This document shows, piece by piece, positions 51,131-61,180 of a stretch of 64,000 nucleotides of DNA. Each line of letters begins with the position of its first letter. Position 1 is the stretch's first letter. This stretch comes from Malachius bipustulatus. Lineage: Eukaryota > Arthropoda > Insecta > Coleoptera > Melyridae. The stretch is from NCBI GenBank assembly GCA_910589415.1, contig OU342631.1, forward strand, positions 8,618,001 to 8,682,000. The letters are read 5' to 3'. The notes beneath the pieces were generated by a model. That model had not been told where the DNA came from, did no database searches, and worked only from the letters and a program-made list of their open reading frames with translations. A program made the translations under genes and the position numbers.

Positions 51131-51443
51131 TCATGAGTTATTTTTTATGTTTAGCTATTAAATCTTAAGTTATTATGTTTCATGTTTGTTAATACCACCC
51201 TTTCACTACACCAAATTATGAGAATAAATGTTTTTTTTTTTTAGATCGTCTACTGATATAGTCATATAAGTACTTATTGCTTTTGACAATTTACAGGAAC
51301 AAATTATAGACCTAAAATAGCAAAGACATGATTTGAAATTTCACAAAAAAAGCACAATCTTATTTGGTACCTAAACCTAATCACCCCGATTCTTACCCCA
51401 AAAAATAAATACATACCCGGGTATTTTACATCACTACTCACAT
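51131..51443. other. Region between the hAT relic and ZNF1
   Basis: AT-rich, with poly-T at 51230-51241. It must contain the 3' UTR of ZNF1, read on the minus strand. An AATAAA overlaps the ZNF1 stop codon, but no certain poly(A) signal was assigned. Confidence 0.4.
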
Positions 51444-52754
51444 TTATTTTGAATGTTTATATTTAAAATGTCTGATCAAAGCACTTTTATATTTTGTTCC
51501 ATATGAACATTGATCACATTTATACACTTCTGCTTCTTTTGAATGTTTCTTTCTACTATGTTGAGTGAAACTACCTCTATGTCTTGTTTGATAAGAACAC
51601 TCCTCGCATTTATACACTTCTGCTTCTTCCGAATGTTTAACTTTAAAATGTTGGTTGAAATTACATTTATATCTGGTTTCATAAGAACATTCCACACATT
51701 TATACACATCACCTTCTTTTGAATGTTTATGTTTATAGTGTTTTGTCAAAGCACTTTTCCATTTTGTTTCATACGAGCATTCCTGACATTTGTACACTGT
51801 AGCATCTTTCAAGTGTTTATGTTTATAATGTACGGTGTAATTAGTTTTAATTCTGGTTTTATATGAGCATTCCTGACATTTGTACACTGTAGCATCTTTC
51901 AAGTGTTTATGTTTATAATGTACGGTGTAATTAGTTTTAATTCTAGTTTCATATGAGCATTCCTGACATTTGTAGACTTGACCGTCTTTTGAATGTATAT
52001 TTCCATGGTGTTGGGTGAAATTGCTTTTTCTTCTGGTTTCAAACGAACACTCCTGACATTTGTACACTTCACCTTCTTTTGAATGTTTAGTTCTATAATG
52101 TTTGATGAAATTATATTTATGTCTTGTTTCATATGAACATTGATCACATTTATACACTTCTTGATGTTTTGAATGTTTACATTTAAAATGTTCGATAAAG
52201 TTTCGTCTAATTTCAGTTTGATACGGGCATTCATCACATCGATACACTTCCGTACATTGTTTATGTACACGATTATAATGTGCAACGAAACAATGCCTCT
52301 TGCTCGTGTTATATGGACAATGCGCGCAATTATACTTTACGACTTGTTCTTCACCTTTACTCCCCGAAGAGATATTTTCTTCAACACGGCTATTGTTATA
52401 AATTCCATCGCTGGACACTGCAACACCACTTGTTCCCCGGATTCGCTCCCATCCAGGTTTATGGTCTTCAATTTCGATTTCTTCTTTCAAAAAAATATTT
52501 TCTCCCTGAAGCTGAAGATCGTATTTGGAGTCTTCCCCTTCTGGTTCCCTTTTGATGGTGACAGGTGGTGAAGTTTCTTCATAGCAATTGTCAAAATTGG
52601 GCAACTTGTGGCAGGCTCGATCCGTTTGTTCATTTTCACACTTTATCTCTGATGGTAGGAGAAAATCACATTTATTACCATCTGCTCCTGTTTTAGTTCC
52701 GCAATTTTTGTCTTGTCTTGTTTGAGGGCACCAGTTTACTTTTTCTGCACTCAT
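51444..52754 (-). CDS. ZNF1: ten-finger C2H2 zinc-finger protein, intact
   Basis: A single-exon gene of 436 codons, probably a nuclear DNA-binding regulator. The start MSAEKVNWCPQ lies after AACAACAAC, a favourable context shared with its paralogs. Residues 1-~140 are acidic and unstructured, with three matches to the SUMO consensus psi-K-x-E (IKCE, IKRE, LKEE). Residues ~142-436 hold ten fingers of the form C-x2-C-x12-H-x4-H, at about 30-residue spacing (YKC..CSYETR....F..H...KH). The first two are CPY-type (YNCAHC, YRCDEC). Fingers 5 and 6 are identical except for one residue. The final finger ends HFKYKHSK and the stop follows directly. Paralogs are ZNF2 (same strand) and ZNF3 (opposite strand). 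Binding site and target genes are unknown. Confidence 0.93.
   Translation of the reverse strand: MSAEKVNWCPQTRQDKNCGTKTGADGNKCDFLLPSEIKCENEQTDRACHKLPNFDNCYEETSPPVTIKREPEGEDSKYDLQLQGENIFLKEEIEIEDHKPGWERIRGTSGVAVSSDGIYNNSRVEENISSGSKGEEQVVKYNCAHCPYNTSKRHCFVAHYNRVHKQCTEVYRCDECPYQTEIRRNFIEHFKCKHSKHQEVYKCDQCSYETRHKYNFIKHYRTKHSKEGEVYKCQECSFETRRKSNFTQHHGNIHSKDGQVYKCQECSYETRIKTNYTVHYKHKHLKDATVYKCQECSYKTRIKTNYTVHYKHKHLKDATVYKCQECSYETKWKSALTKHYKHKHSKEGDVYKCVECSYETRYKCNFNQHFKVKHSEEAEVYKCEECSYQTRHRGSFTQHSRKKHSKEAEVYKCDQCSYGTKYKSALIRHFKYKHSK
51781..51960 (-). repeat. 90-bp in-frame duplication inside ZNF1 (fingers 5 and 6)
   Basis: The 90-base block beginning tcctgacatttgtacactgt at 51781 is repeated from 51871 with only two or three base changes. 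It equals exactly one finger plus linker (30 residues) and marks a recent finger gain. Confidence 0.92.
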
Positions 52755-52930
52755 GTTGTTGTTAATTTATCGCCAAAGTGTAAATCAAAAATATAACTTA
52801 ATGAATATCACAACACTTGTTTTGTTAGTTGTTGAGAATAATTATTATTTAATTTAAGAAGTAAAAAAGATTGGCTTGGCAGGAGCGGCAATAATAGCGA
52901 CATGCGACATGGCATGATCCATCCATGACC
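52755..52930 (-). promoter_or_regulatory. 5' flank of ZNF1, shared with ZNF2
   Basis: Upstream of the start, ttgttgttaatttatcgcca, then aagtgtaaa, ttggcttggcaggagcggca and gacatgcgacatgg are shared with 57027-57200 in the same order. Both loci therefore kept the same 5' UTR and probably the same promoter after duplication. No core promoter element is assigned. Confidence 0.6.
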
Positions 52931-53165
52931 ATGACATGGCGGTTAGACAGGCGTAGGGTGGTAGAGGGCGGCGTAGGCGCTAGGCGCCAGGCGGTTCAAT
53001 ATCATGTGTATGGCATGTGGGATGTAATTACAAGAGATGACAATTCCGACAGTGACAAATGAAAGCATAGTAAACAAAAACAATGCAAAGTTACCGGACA
53101 TGACTCTCGCGACACGGACTGCCTGGCAATAATAACAGAGCCCGCAGCTGCGCATATTAAAATTT

Positions 53166-53545
53166 CATGGACAAGTTAAACAGCATGGGGAGATCAGAAG
53201 CAAAATAACTAATGAAAAGCTCCCCTTTTAAAAGGTTCCCCTTTGCATAAAATAATATAAAATTTGGTATGCCGATTAATAATGCCGCTTTTTGTTGTCA
53301 GGAAGTCCGTATTAAGAGATTTTTTTCTACTACTGCATGAAAAACAAGCTGCTCCAGTGTGACAGTTCTGACACTCACTACAAACAAGCGTCTTGAGTTC
53401 GATGGTGTCCACTGTCCACTGTCCAGTCACTCTAATCGTAGTTCGAGAACCAAGGAGCCTAATCATAAAGAAAAAGTTGTCTCTGCCCTCTGCCGTTGAC
53501 TAATAAGGAAAAATGGATGAACTGTCTAGGGTACAGGGTAATTCT
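53166..53545. other. Intergenic; unassigned Cys-rich open frame on minus strand
   Basis: The minus-strand frame 53466-53209 encodes CSECQNCHTGAACFSCSSRK, a cysteine cluster that matches no family I can name. There is no conservation evidence in the window. Confidence 0.25.
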
Positions 53546-54274
53546 TTATAATGTCGCCCCCCTTTAACTTTGTTATTTCATGTGTCCTAAAAAATTAAAA
53601 GTAGGGTTATGTAGGTGCTAAAAAATACTTTTTTTATACGTATAACAAAAATTTGAAAATAGATCAGTTATACAGGGAAAGCCAAAAAAAAATTTTTTTT
53701 CAATGGATCACCCTATATATGAATTTATTTTTTGATTCCTCGTAAAATTCTAAGCATAACTTCTAAAATATACCGTATACCTAAATTCAATGGTTTCTGA
53801 AATATTCGCATTTGAAACATCATCAAATATTTTATAAAACACCTGTTACAAATCTGAGTACGGCATTTTTTACTTACTAAACAATACAACTACAACAATA
53901 TTGACATAATGTCACTGTCAGTTATTTGTTTTCGATATAAAGCGTGGTATCCCAGGACTTCTTGATTTGTAATAGGTGTTTTATAAAATATTTGATGATG
54001 TTTCAAATGCGAATATTTCAGAAACCATTGAATTTAGGTATACGGTATGTTATATAAGTTATGCTTAGAATTTTACGAGGAATCGAAAAATAAATTCATA
54101 TATAGGGTGATCCATTGAAAAAATGTTTTTTATTTTTTTGGTTTTCCCTGTATAACTGATAAATTTTCAAATTTTTGTTATACGTATAAAAGTCTTTTTA
54201 GCACCTACATAACCCCACTTTTAATTTTTTTGGGACACATGAAATAACAAAGTTAGAGGGGGGCGACATTATAA
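53546..54274. mobile_element. 729-bp foldback element (two ~312-bp arms)
   Basis: The left arm 53546-53854 and right arm 53964-54274 are inverted complements over nearly their whole length, around a loop of about 109 bases. Paired landmarks are ttataatgtcgcccc with gggcgacattataa at the outside, ggatcaccctatatatgaat with attcatatatagggtgatcc in the middle, and acctgttacaaatc with gatttgtaataggt at the inner end. Differences are a few single bases and a short insertion in one arm. There is no transposase frame. A transcript would fold into a long hairpin. Confidence 0.93.
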
Positions 54275-54279
54275 TCACC

Positions 54280-54331
54280 TGTACCTGTACTACCTACACT
54301 AAAGCGCCAATGTCGGTAATACAGGTACCTT
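54280..54331. mobile_element. Palindromic element (GGTACCTG family), degenerate copy
   Basis: The left arm gtacctgtactacctacact pairs imperfectly with the right arm aatgtcggtaatacaggtac. It begins within six bases of the 729-bp foldback element. A half-like tctagggtaca also lies just left of that element at 53525. Confidence 0.55.
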
Positions 54332-54559
54332 AATAGAAGTTACAAGAGTTAATTAGATCGGATCGTTAACTTGTGGCTTATGACATGGCCATACGTACAC
54401 TATACAGAGTGTTTTGTAATTGAGTGTCGATATTTAAGGGGGTGATTTTTTGGTCAATTTTAAGAAGAAAACTTCATAAGAACGTAGGTATGTCCTAAGA
54501 GTCTTAACTTTTGAGATACAGGATGGTCAAGTTTTTTACAAAACACCCTGTAGAAAGCT

Positions 54560-54780
54560 AAACCTAAAAGTTGAATCAAACTAAAACAAAACATAAAAGA
54601 ACTCTTTGATATTCACAATTCAAAAAGTTAGTTACTTAGTACCAAGAGAGTACTGTCCTACTGAAATAAGTGCGTATGGTCACCCTTAAATTTATATTAA
54701 TACTTCTATATTTGATAAAATTTCAAATGTAAAAAAAAATTGGTGATTGTGACAACCTGAAAACATTCTCGTCGCAATTC
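54560..54780. repeat. Second copy of the hAT leading segment
   Basis: Matches 49795-50055 in order: gttgaatcaaactaaaacaa, gatattcacaatt, agagagtactgtcctactga, gtatggtcaccc, and a tgattgtgacaacctg-like tract through attctcgtcgcaa. The transposase part that follows copy 1 is absent here. Confidence 0.85.
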
Positions 54781-55379
54781 ATAACTAAACATCTTTGAAG
54801 TTCAATTTTCATTCATTTTTAATGAACTTGAAGTAAGATGCTTTCTTCCAGTACAATACACGTTACGTTGCACCAAAAATATGGAAAAATGTGACAAAAA
54901 TTTTATTGAATTCGAAAATTTCGTTCCTGGTGTTTACCACCTCCTGTTCATTTTTCAAAATTAGCAAAAAGTTGAAATTTCAAATGTTACCACTTTTCTC
55001 TCTTACACTCTTACCACTCTTTCACCACTGACATTATGCACTTGGTGAATTTTGCGAAAATTTACCCTAAAACACTTCCAAGTTTTTGAAATATCATGTT
55101 TTTGCGATTTTGAAGTTTGTACAACCGCCATTTTGTCTGAAACTAAAATTCACACCCATGGACAGGGATCTAGTGTGCGCAAATTTAATCTTTTGAAAAG
55201 CACAAAGTTATGGCAAAAAAATTCAAAAGGCACTATGTAAAACAGAAAGGGAGAAAATGCGATTGTCAAAACCTAATACTTATAAGTTTATCTGAATTCA
55301 TAATAAACAAAAACAACCGATTTATTTAAAATAATAATTTCATACGGACATTTTTACATTGCCATTTCAGGTCGTTTTT
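54781..55379. other. Region downstream of ZNF2
   Basis: AT-rich with no gene of its own. Its right end (about 55310-55395) is the 3' flank of ZNF2, and its complement recurs just after the hAT-like insertion in ZNF3 (61106-61170). Confidence 0.5.
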
Positions 55380-57026
55380 AAGTATGTTTCCGTTTATAAT
55401 GTCTGAGAAAATCACTTCTAGTGTTTACTTGAAAAGAACACTTGTAACATTTATATACTCCAACTACTTTTGAATGCTTAATTCTACTATGTTGGGTTAA
55501 ATTACTTGGTGATTGTTAAGAACAGGGGCCACTCGCATTCCTACATACTATATATACCACACGATAGGTCTACTCACTAGGAACTTCGTGGTATATATCT
55601 TATCCGCCGGTAATGTATAATAAGGGAGTTATAGGGTGTAGAAGAAAACTTGTGAAAAAGTATATCTAATACGGATCTGGCAGTAGGTAGGTAATATACG
55701 AGTGTAGCAGCTGTAGGAACTAAGGTCACTGACATCGCCGGAGGAAGTAGGTTGTGTCAAGGCCATCGACTTTGACGAGCGAGCCAAACAAACAAATATG
55801 AATCGAGAACGAATGAAACATTCAATCTGGTTTCATAGGAACATTCCCCACACTTGTATATTTCACCTTCCTTCGAATGTTTATTTCTATGGTGTTGAAT
55901 GAAATTGCCTCACTATTTCTAGGAACTATTTCTAGTTTCATAAGAACATTCCGCACATTTATACACATCACACATTAGCTTCTTTGGAATGTTTATGTTT
56001 AAAATGTTGGGCAATGGCACTTTTATATTTTGTTTGATATGAACATTGATCACAATTATACACAGCCCCTTCTTTTGAATGTTTAATTTTATGATGTTGA
56101 GTGAGATGGCTTTTAATTCTGGTTTGATACGAACACTCCTCACATTTGTACACAGTCCCTTCTTCTGAATGTTTAATTTTATGATGTTGGGTGACGTTGT
56201 TTTTTCTTGTTGTTTCATATGAACACTCCCCACATTTATACACCTCAGCTTCTTTGGAATGTTTATGTTTAAAATGTTGGGTCAAAACACTTTTATATTT
56301 TGTTTCAATTGAACATTCATCACATTTGTACACTACCGCGTCTTTTGAATGTTTAGTTCTATAATGTTTAGTCAAATTATATTTAACTCTTGTTTCAAAT
56401 GAACATTGATCACATTTATACAGTTCACGGTTCGAATGTTGGCGTTTATAATGTTTGATAAAGTAAAATCTATTTCCAGTATAAGAGCATTCATGACATC
56501 GATACACTTCCGTACATTGTTTGTGTACGTGATTATAATGCGGAATGAAATTTTGTCTGTTGTTCGTCTTATACGGACAATGCGCACAATTGTACTTTAC
56601 GACTTGTTCTGCGCTTTTACTCCCAGAAGGGCAATTGAAGTTACTTTCCGAGACAACAAGGTCACCTTCGGCAAGTCTGGGAGCACTGCCTTTGCCCCTC
56701 ACCAGTTCCCAGCCTGGCTTGTGCTCTTCAATCTCGATTTCTTCTTTCAAATTCAAAAGAACATTTACTCCCTGAAGCTGAAGGTCCGGTTTGGAGTCTT
56801 CCCCTTCTGGTTCCCTTTTAATGGGGACAGGAGGAGGGGAATTTTTTTCACAACAATAATTGTCAAAATTGGGCAACTTGTGGCAGGTCCGATCCATTTG
56901 TTCATTTTCACACTTTATCTCTGATGGTAGGAGAAAATCACATTTATTACCATCTGCTCCTGTTTCAGTTCGGTTATTTTTGTCTTGTCTTGTTTGAGGG
57001 CACCAGTTTACTTTTTCTGCACTCAT
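55380..57026 (-). pseudogene. ZNF2: zinc-finger paralog, frameshifted and interrupted
   Basis: A paralog of ZNF1 with the same start (MSAEKVNWCPQTRQDKN), the same acidic, SUMO-motif N-terminus and C2H2 fingers. From 57026 to 55968 it is open for 352 codons with seven fingers; the second is one residue short (CSYTGNRFYFIKH). Then a frameshift near 55970 leads into DVYKCAECSYETR and a stop. Further downstream the other half of finger 8 and the first half of finger 9 (GEIYKCGECSYETR, 55905-55825), then the second half of finger 9 and a finger 10 (YKCYKCSF...HYKRKH, 55505-55380), remain readable. The locus once had ten fingers like ZNF1. About 300 bases of unrelated DNA split finger 9. A shortened seven-finger protein could still be made. 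Confidence 0.85.
55517..55825. mobile_element. ~300-bp insertion splitting finger 9 of ZNF2
   Basis: Sequence unrelated to fingers lies between the two halves of finger 9. It contains a near-palindromic pair (tatataccac at 55550 and gtggtatata at 55589). Boundaries are approximate and no target-site duplication was identified. Confidence 0.6.
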
Positions 57027-57230
57027 GTTGTTGTTAATTTATCGCCAAAGTGTAAACTGTAAACCAAAAATATAATTAATGAATATCAAAACAAGTCGCT
57101 TTAGTTTGTCGTTGAGAATAATTACTATTTAAGAAAGAAAGAAGTAAGGATTGGCTTGGCAGGAGCGGCAATAGCGTTAGCGACATGGCGACATGCGACA
57201 TGGACAATATGGACAGGGACATATCATCCA
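57027..57230 (-). promoter_or_regulatory. 5' flank of ZNF2, shared with ZNF1
   Basis: Shares the ordered landmarks described for 52755-52930. Similarity ends near the inverted-repeat element that begins at about 57254. Confidence 0.55.
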
Positions 57231-57253
57231 TGACATGTTCGGTGTTCGGTTAT

Positions 57254-57973
57254 TACGCCGCGTCCTAGCCAAGGGACTGCGTTGCGTGCTTTGCGTGCGT
57301 GCGTTGCGGTGAACTATTAAAATAAAACACATGCAAAGCAATGGGAGTGTCCCAATCGCGTTGCCTGCAAAAGTCGTACGATAAAACGACACCGCAACGC
57401 ACGCATTGTTTTAAATTAAAATATTTAGTTTTTTCATCTGTCAAAATCTTGCGATTTTTACGGCGGGCAGGAACTTTTTTGAATTTCGATTGCCTTCGTG
57501 CCAAAGCGAAACATTTTGTGCAATAAGAGAAATCTATTTTACAAGAACAAGAGTCACACTGGGAATGTGAAAATGTCTCGAATTTAGGTTTTTAAAGTAA
57601 GTATGAGGTCTATTAACTTCTATTGTAGACCTATTTTTATTTAACCTACCTTCTATTTATCTATCTATCAAATCTATACCTATTTCTATAGGTTACTTGC
57701 GTCTTATTGTTTCTTTCTCTTAAGTAACATGTTTCTTTCTGTGATTTTTAAGTCTTTTCAAGCTCCAACAACCTACTGGTTTACAAAACTAAAACGTATT
57801 TCATCTGAAGCTGCACCAGAAATAGTTGGATTGGAAACCATTTTCTCGCACGAACCGCACGCATTAAGTTAGGACACACTCAAAATTTCTCGTGCAATTT
57901 TGCGTTGCGTGCGTCCCCGCATCGCACGCAACGCAGTCCCGGATGCAGCTAGGAGTGCTAGGACACGGCGTAA
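57254..57973. mobile_element. ~0.72-kb TIR element upstream of ZNF2
   Basis: The left end ttacgccgcgtcctag (57253-57268) is the inverted complement, with one mismatch, of the right end ctaggacacggcgtaa (57958-57973). A second inverted pair, ggactgcgttgcgtgc (57274) and gcacgcaacgcagtcc (57929), lies inside. The interior has tandem gcgtgcgttgc motifs and a 79-codon minus-strand frame (57504-57265) of unknown nature. No unambiguous target-site duplication is seen. Confidence 0.65.
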
Positions 57974-58767
57974 ATAATTAAATTGTGTTAAATTAAACTA
58001 AATCCCACAGAGTTTTCATAGTAAACTTTTATTTTTCTTATGGCCACCTTATTGTTTTTTTAATGTCGTTTAGCATAAAATAACAAAGGAAATCAAAAAT
58101 CGATAATATTAAAAAATTGCAAAAAATTAATTCTTTTTTTCGAAAAAAAAAAAGTTTCATCATTGAACAACGTCGAGTGACGTCACATTGCTTGCCTTTA
58201 TGGTTATTTATGACTTTCGATTAAGGTAAGGCTATTTTTTTCGAATATAAAAAGAATTAAAATTTGAAATTTTTTTGAATGTGATAGATTTTTGGTATCC
58301 TTTATTTTTTAAATACCGAATGACATGAAAAAACAATATAATTTTTGTCATAAAATAAGAAATTTCTATTTTCTATGTTATTCAGGATATTCCAGTAATG
58401 CCTGAAGTTCCCATAAGTTTCGTTTCAGGTTTCTAATAATCATGAAATTGTGCAATTTTGACTCTGGATCTCTTATCGTTTCCGAGATCCCAATGTAGGT
58501 ACGCTATAGTTCTTTTTAAATGCGGGACACTAATGTAATAACACTTTAAACGCAATAATAAAACCGTAATATTTAAAACAATCTATTACTACTCGAAATA
58601 GTGGGAATTAAATCTGCTGGTTCAGGAGGAGTTCAGGTGGTTCATGACCTCATTCCTAAAATGTGGAAATATCATGCTTGAAGTGAATTGCGAATAAAAA
58701 TCATGAACTGAATAGGTATAAATACAATATAATATGTTCCTCACCCAGTAACGACTTGACTTTAACT
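57974..58767. other. Intergenic, nothing recognised
   Basis: AT-rich with poly-A and poly-T runs. No supported coding sequence. Confidence 0.5.
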
Positions 58768-59110
58768 TACACCGTGCCTTTAATCTAGAAACTGCAGTAC
58801 ATATTAGCAAGGTATTTCTAACTCATATTCGCATGTTCGTCACCATAATTTTTATTGTTATTTATTTTAATTTCGGTGAACTGGAGCTCAAAATGTTCCT
58901 GGGTTTTGACTTCTGCAAACCATCGTAATCTGTGTGCGGTAGCGGGACTCCATGAACATTAATAATAATAAAGTAACATAAACAATAATAATTTGTTATC
59001 AAAACAAACATAGAACATAACCCTGCTTTTCAATTGTTTTCGTTCTTTACCTATTCTTTACAGCTTTACGTATTGTTTACGTCAAAGGTAGAGGATGAAT
59101 TCTTTACGCG
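58768..59110. repeat. Dispersed repeat, copy 2 (first copy at 49360-49735)
   Basis: Same ordered landmarks as the first copy. Here it ends about 170 bases before the ZNF3 start codon, so it may contribute to that gene's upstream region. Confidence 0.85.
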
Positions 59111-59280
59111 TGAAGGCACATCACTGCTAATAGAAGAAGAAGAAGCGTGAAGCGTGTTTGTCTTGGCTCTTGACCTTGACTTAATTTTTGATTTTTTGTT
59201 ATAAATCTTGTTCTGGGTGTAATTATTTATATTTTTGTTTGATTATAATTTGGCGATAAATTAAGTAAATTAACAACAGC

Positions 59281-60186
59281 ATGAGTGCAGATGCAGAAGA
59301 AGTAGACTGGTGCCCTCGCCCACAAGACAAAAATAATGGAACTGAAACAGGAGCAGATGGTAATAAATGTGATTTTCTCCTACCATCAGAGATAAAATGT
59401 GAAAATGGACAAACTGATCCGACCTGCCACAAGTTGCCCAATTTTGATAATTATTGTTGTGAAGAAACTTCCTCACCTATCCCCATCAAAAGGGAACCAG
59501 AGGGGGAAGACTCCAAGTACGACTTTCAGCTTCAAGCGGAAAATGTTCTTTTGAAAGAAGAAATCGACATTGAAGAACACAAACCTGGTTGGGAGCGAAT
59601 CCGGGGAACAAGTGGTGTTGCAGTGTCTAGAGATGGAATTTATAACAATAACTTTGTTGAAGAAAATATCTGTTCGGGGAGTAAAAGTGAAGAACAAGTC
59701 TTAAAGTATAATTGTGCGCATTGTCCGTATAAGACGAACGAGAGACATTTTTTCACCGGACATTATAATCGTGTACACAAACAATGTACGGAAGTGTATC
59801 GATGTAATGAATGCCCGTATCAAACTGAAATTAGACGAAACTTTATCGAACATTTTAAATGTAAACATTCAAAACATCAAGAAGTGTATAAATGTGATCA
59901 ATGTTCATATGAAACAAAATATAAAAGATCTTTGATTCAACATTATAAACGTCATCATTCAAATTCAAAAGATACTCAAATGTATAAATGTGAGGAATGT
60001 TCTTTTAAAACAAGATATAAAAATGCTTTGAACAGGCATCATCAAATTAAACATTCAAAAGACGCTGAAGTATATAAATGTCAGAAGTGTTCATATGAAA
60101 CGAGAGATAGAAGCAATTTCACCCGACATTACAAACGTAAACAAACATGCAAAACAGGGTTCGAAAAAATCATGATTTTTTTATAA
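59281..60186 (+). CDS. ZNF3: five-finger C2H2 zinc-finger protein, C-terminus altered by insertion
   Basis: A single-exon paralog of ZNF1 and ZNF2 on the opposite strand, 301 codons, start MSADAEEVDWCP after AACAACAGC. The acidic N-terminus keeps the three SUMO-type motifs (IKCE, IKRE, LKEE) and the EHKPGWERIRGTSG block. From about residue 142 there are five fingers: YNCAHC, YRCNEC, YKCDQC (with a longer linker), YKCEEC and YKCQKC. In the last, the final His is replaced by Gln (HYKRKQ), so its zinc site is incomplete. A 943-bp element begins at 60155 inside the last codons. Without it the frame would end KTI, then stop; with it the protein ends KTGFEKIMIFL. The finger array is unaffected, so the gene may still work, with its 3' UTR replaced. 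Confidence 0.88.
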   Translation: MSADAEEVDWCPRPQDKNNGTETGADGNKCDFLLPSEIKCENGQTDPTCHKLPNFDNYCCEETSSPIPIKREPEGEDSKYDFQLQAENVLLKEEIDIEEHKPGWERIRGTSGVAVSRDGIYNNNFVEENICSGSKSEEQVLKYNCAHCPYKTNERHFFTGHYNRVHKQCTEVYRCNECPYQTEIRRNFIEHFKCKHSKHQEVYKCDQCSYETKYKRSLIQHYKRHHSNSKDTQMYKCEECSFKTRYKNALNRHHQIKHSKDAEVYKCQKCSYETRDRSNFTRHYKRKQTCKTGFEKIMIFL

Positions 60187-61097
60187 AAATCAAAAATCAA
60201 TGATTTTAATTAAAAAAATCAAAAAAATCGTGATTTTTTTGATTTCTTTATTTTTTTTAATTTCTAATAATGTGGTATGATCTATTTTCCGCTCTTTTAC
60301 CCTCTCACATCAGATATGTGAGAAGTTTTTGCTTCATATTTTCGTTAAGGCTAACAAAGTGGTCGCCACACCATGAATTTTGCGTTTTCTCTTGTATTTT
60401 TTTTCTTGACTTTTGGTTTTGTTGAATTATATAATTTAAAAATAATAAAATTAAATTAAAGAATTGAAACAAATTTATTTACCAGAATCAGTTAAAATTC
60501 AGAAAAGTTAGAAACATTTTTTATGAATTCTACTTATGAAGAATTCTTTAGGGGGCCGAAGTATCACAAAAAGCCCTCCAAACCATCTCACTATTCAAGA
60601 ACACATAATAAATAATAAAAAAGGACAAATTTTCTTGTTTCTTTATTTTTTTTTATTTCCAAGTTCATGGTCCAGCTAAAGTGAGATCAAAAGAAAGATG
60701 CAGGAGACGAAATATAGATAATTGATACAATAATTTGTTGTTTCCCTAATAACCTACTGCATCTATTCAGACTTCAGCAGGAATACATAAATTATTATCA
60801 CCCTTTGAAGGTTTCAAGTTTCAAAAGAAAGCAATAAAATATGTTTTCAATGTTTCCATCAATAATAATTACTATCTGAGGTTTATGGTACCCTTCACCC
60901 TTCTATATAATATTGTGTGATTTTTGTGGCACCAATTAAAATTTATTATAGAAAATAAAAAACTCCATAAAAACATAGTATTTCTGATTTTTGATTTTTT
61001 TGATTTTAATCGTTGATTAATATAAAAAAATCACTTGATTTAAATCGTTGATTTAAATCGTGATTTAAATCAAATGATTTAAATCGGGCGAACCCTG
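60155..61097. mobile_element. 943-bp non-autonomous hAT-like element in ZNF3
   Basis: It starts cagggttcg and ends cgaaccctg (9-bp terminal inverted repeats, CAGGG type). The 8-bp duplication atgcaaaa flanks it directly at 60147-60154 and 61098-61105. An 8-bp duplication and CAGGG ends are typical of hAT elements. Subterminal regions are rich in aaaatcatgattttt and gatttaaatc motifs. No transposase frame is present, so it needed an enzyme from elsewhere. Confidence 0.92.
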
Positions 61098-61105
61098 ATG
61101 CAAAA

Positions 61106-61180
61106 CGATCTGAAACGGCAATGTAAAAATGTCCGTATGAAATTATTATTTTGAATAAATTGTTCGTATTTAAATTTTTT
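61106..61180 (+). other. Displaced end and 3' flank of ZNF3
   Basis: cgatctgaaacggcaatgta, then aaatgtccgtatgaaatta, continues the pre-insertion ZNF3 sequence. It matches the complement of the ZNF2 3' flank at 55310-55395, confirming where the ancestral gene ended. Confidence 0.8.

Noticed and set aside
51899..52285. Alternative-frame proteins overlapping the zinc-finger genes
   Set aside because: They are shadows of the finger repeats in other frames and carry no independent signal.
53209..53466. Cysteine-rich minus-strand frame as a zinc-binding protein
   Set aside because: The cysteine spacing matches no family I can name, and there is no second copy or context. Kept only as an intergenic note.
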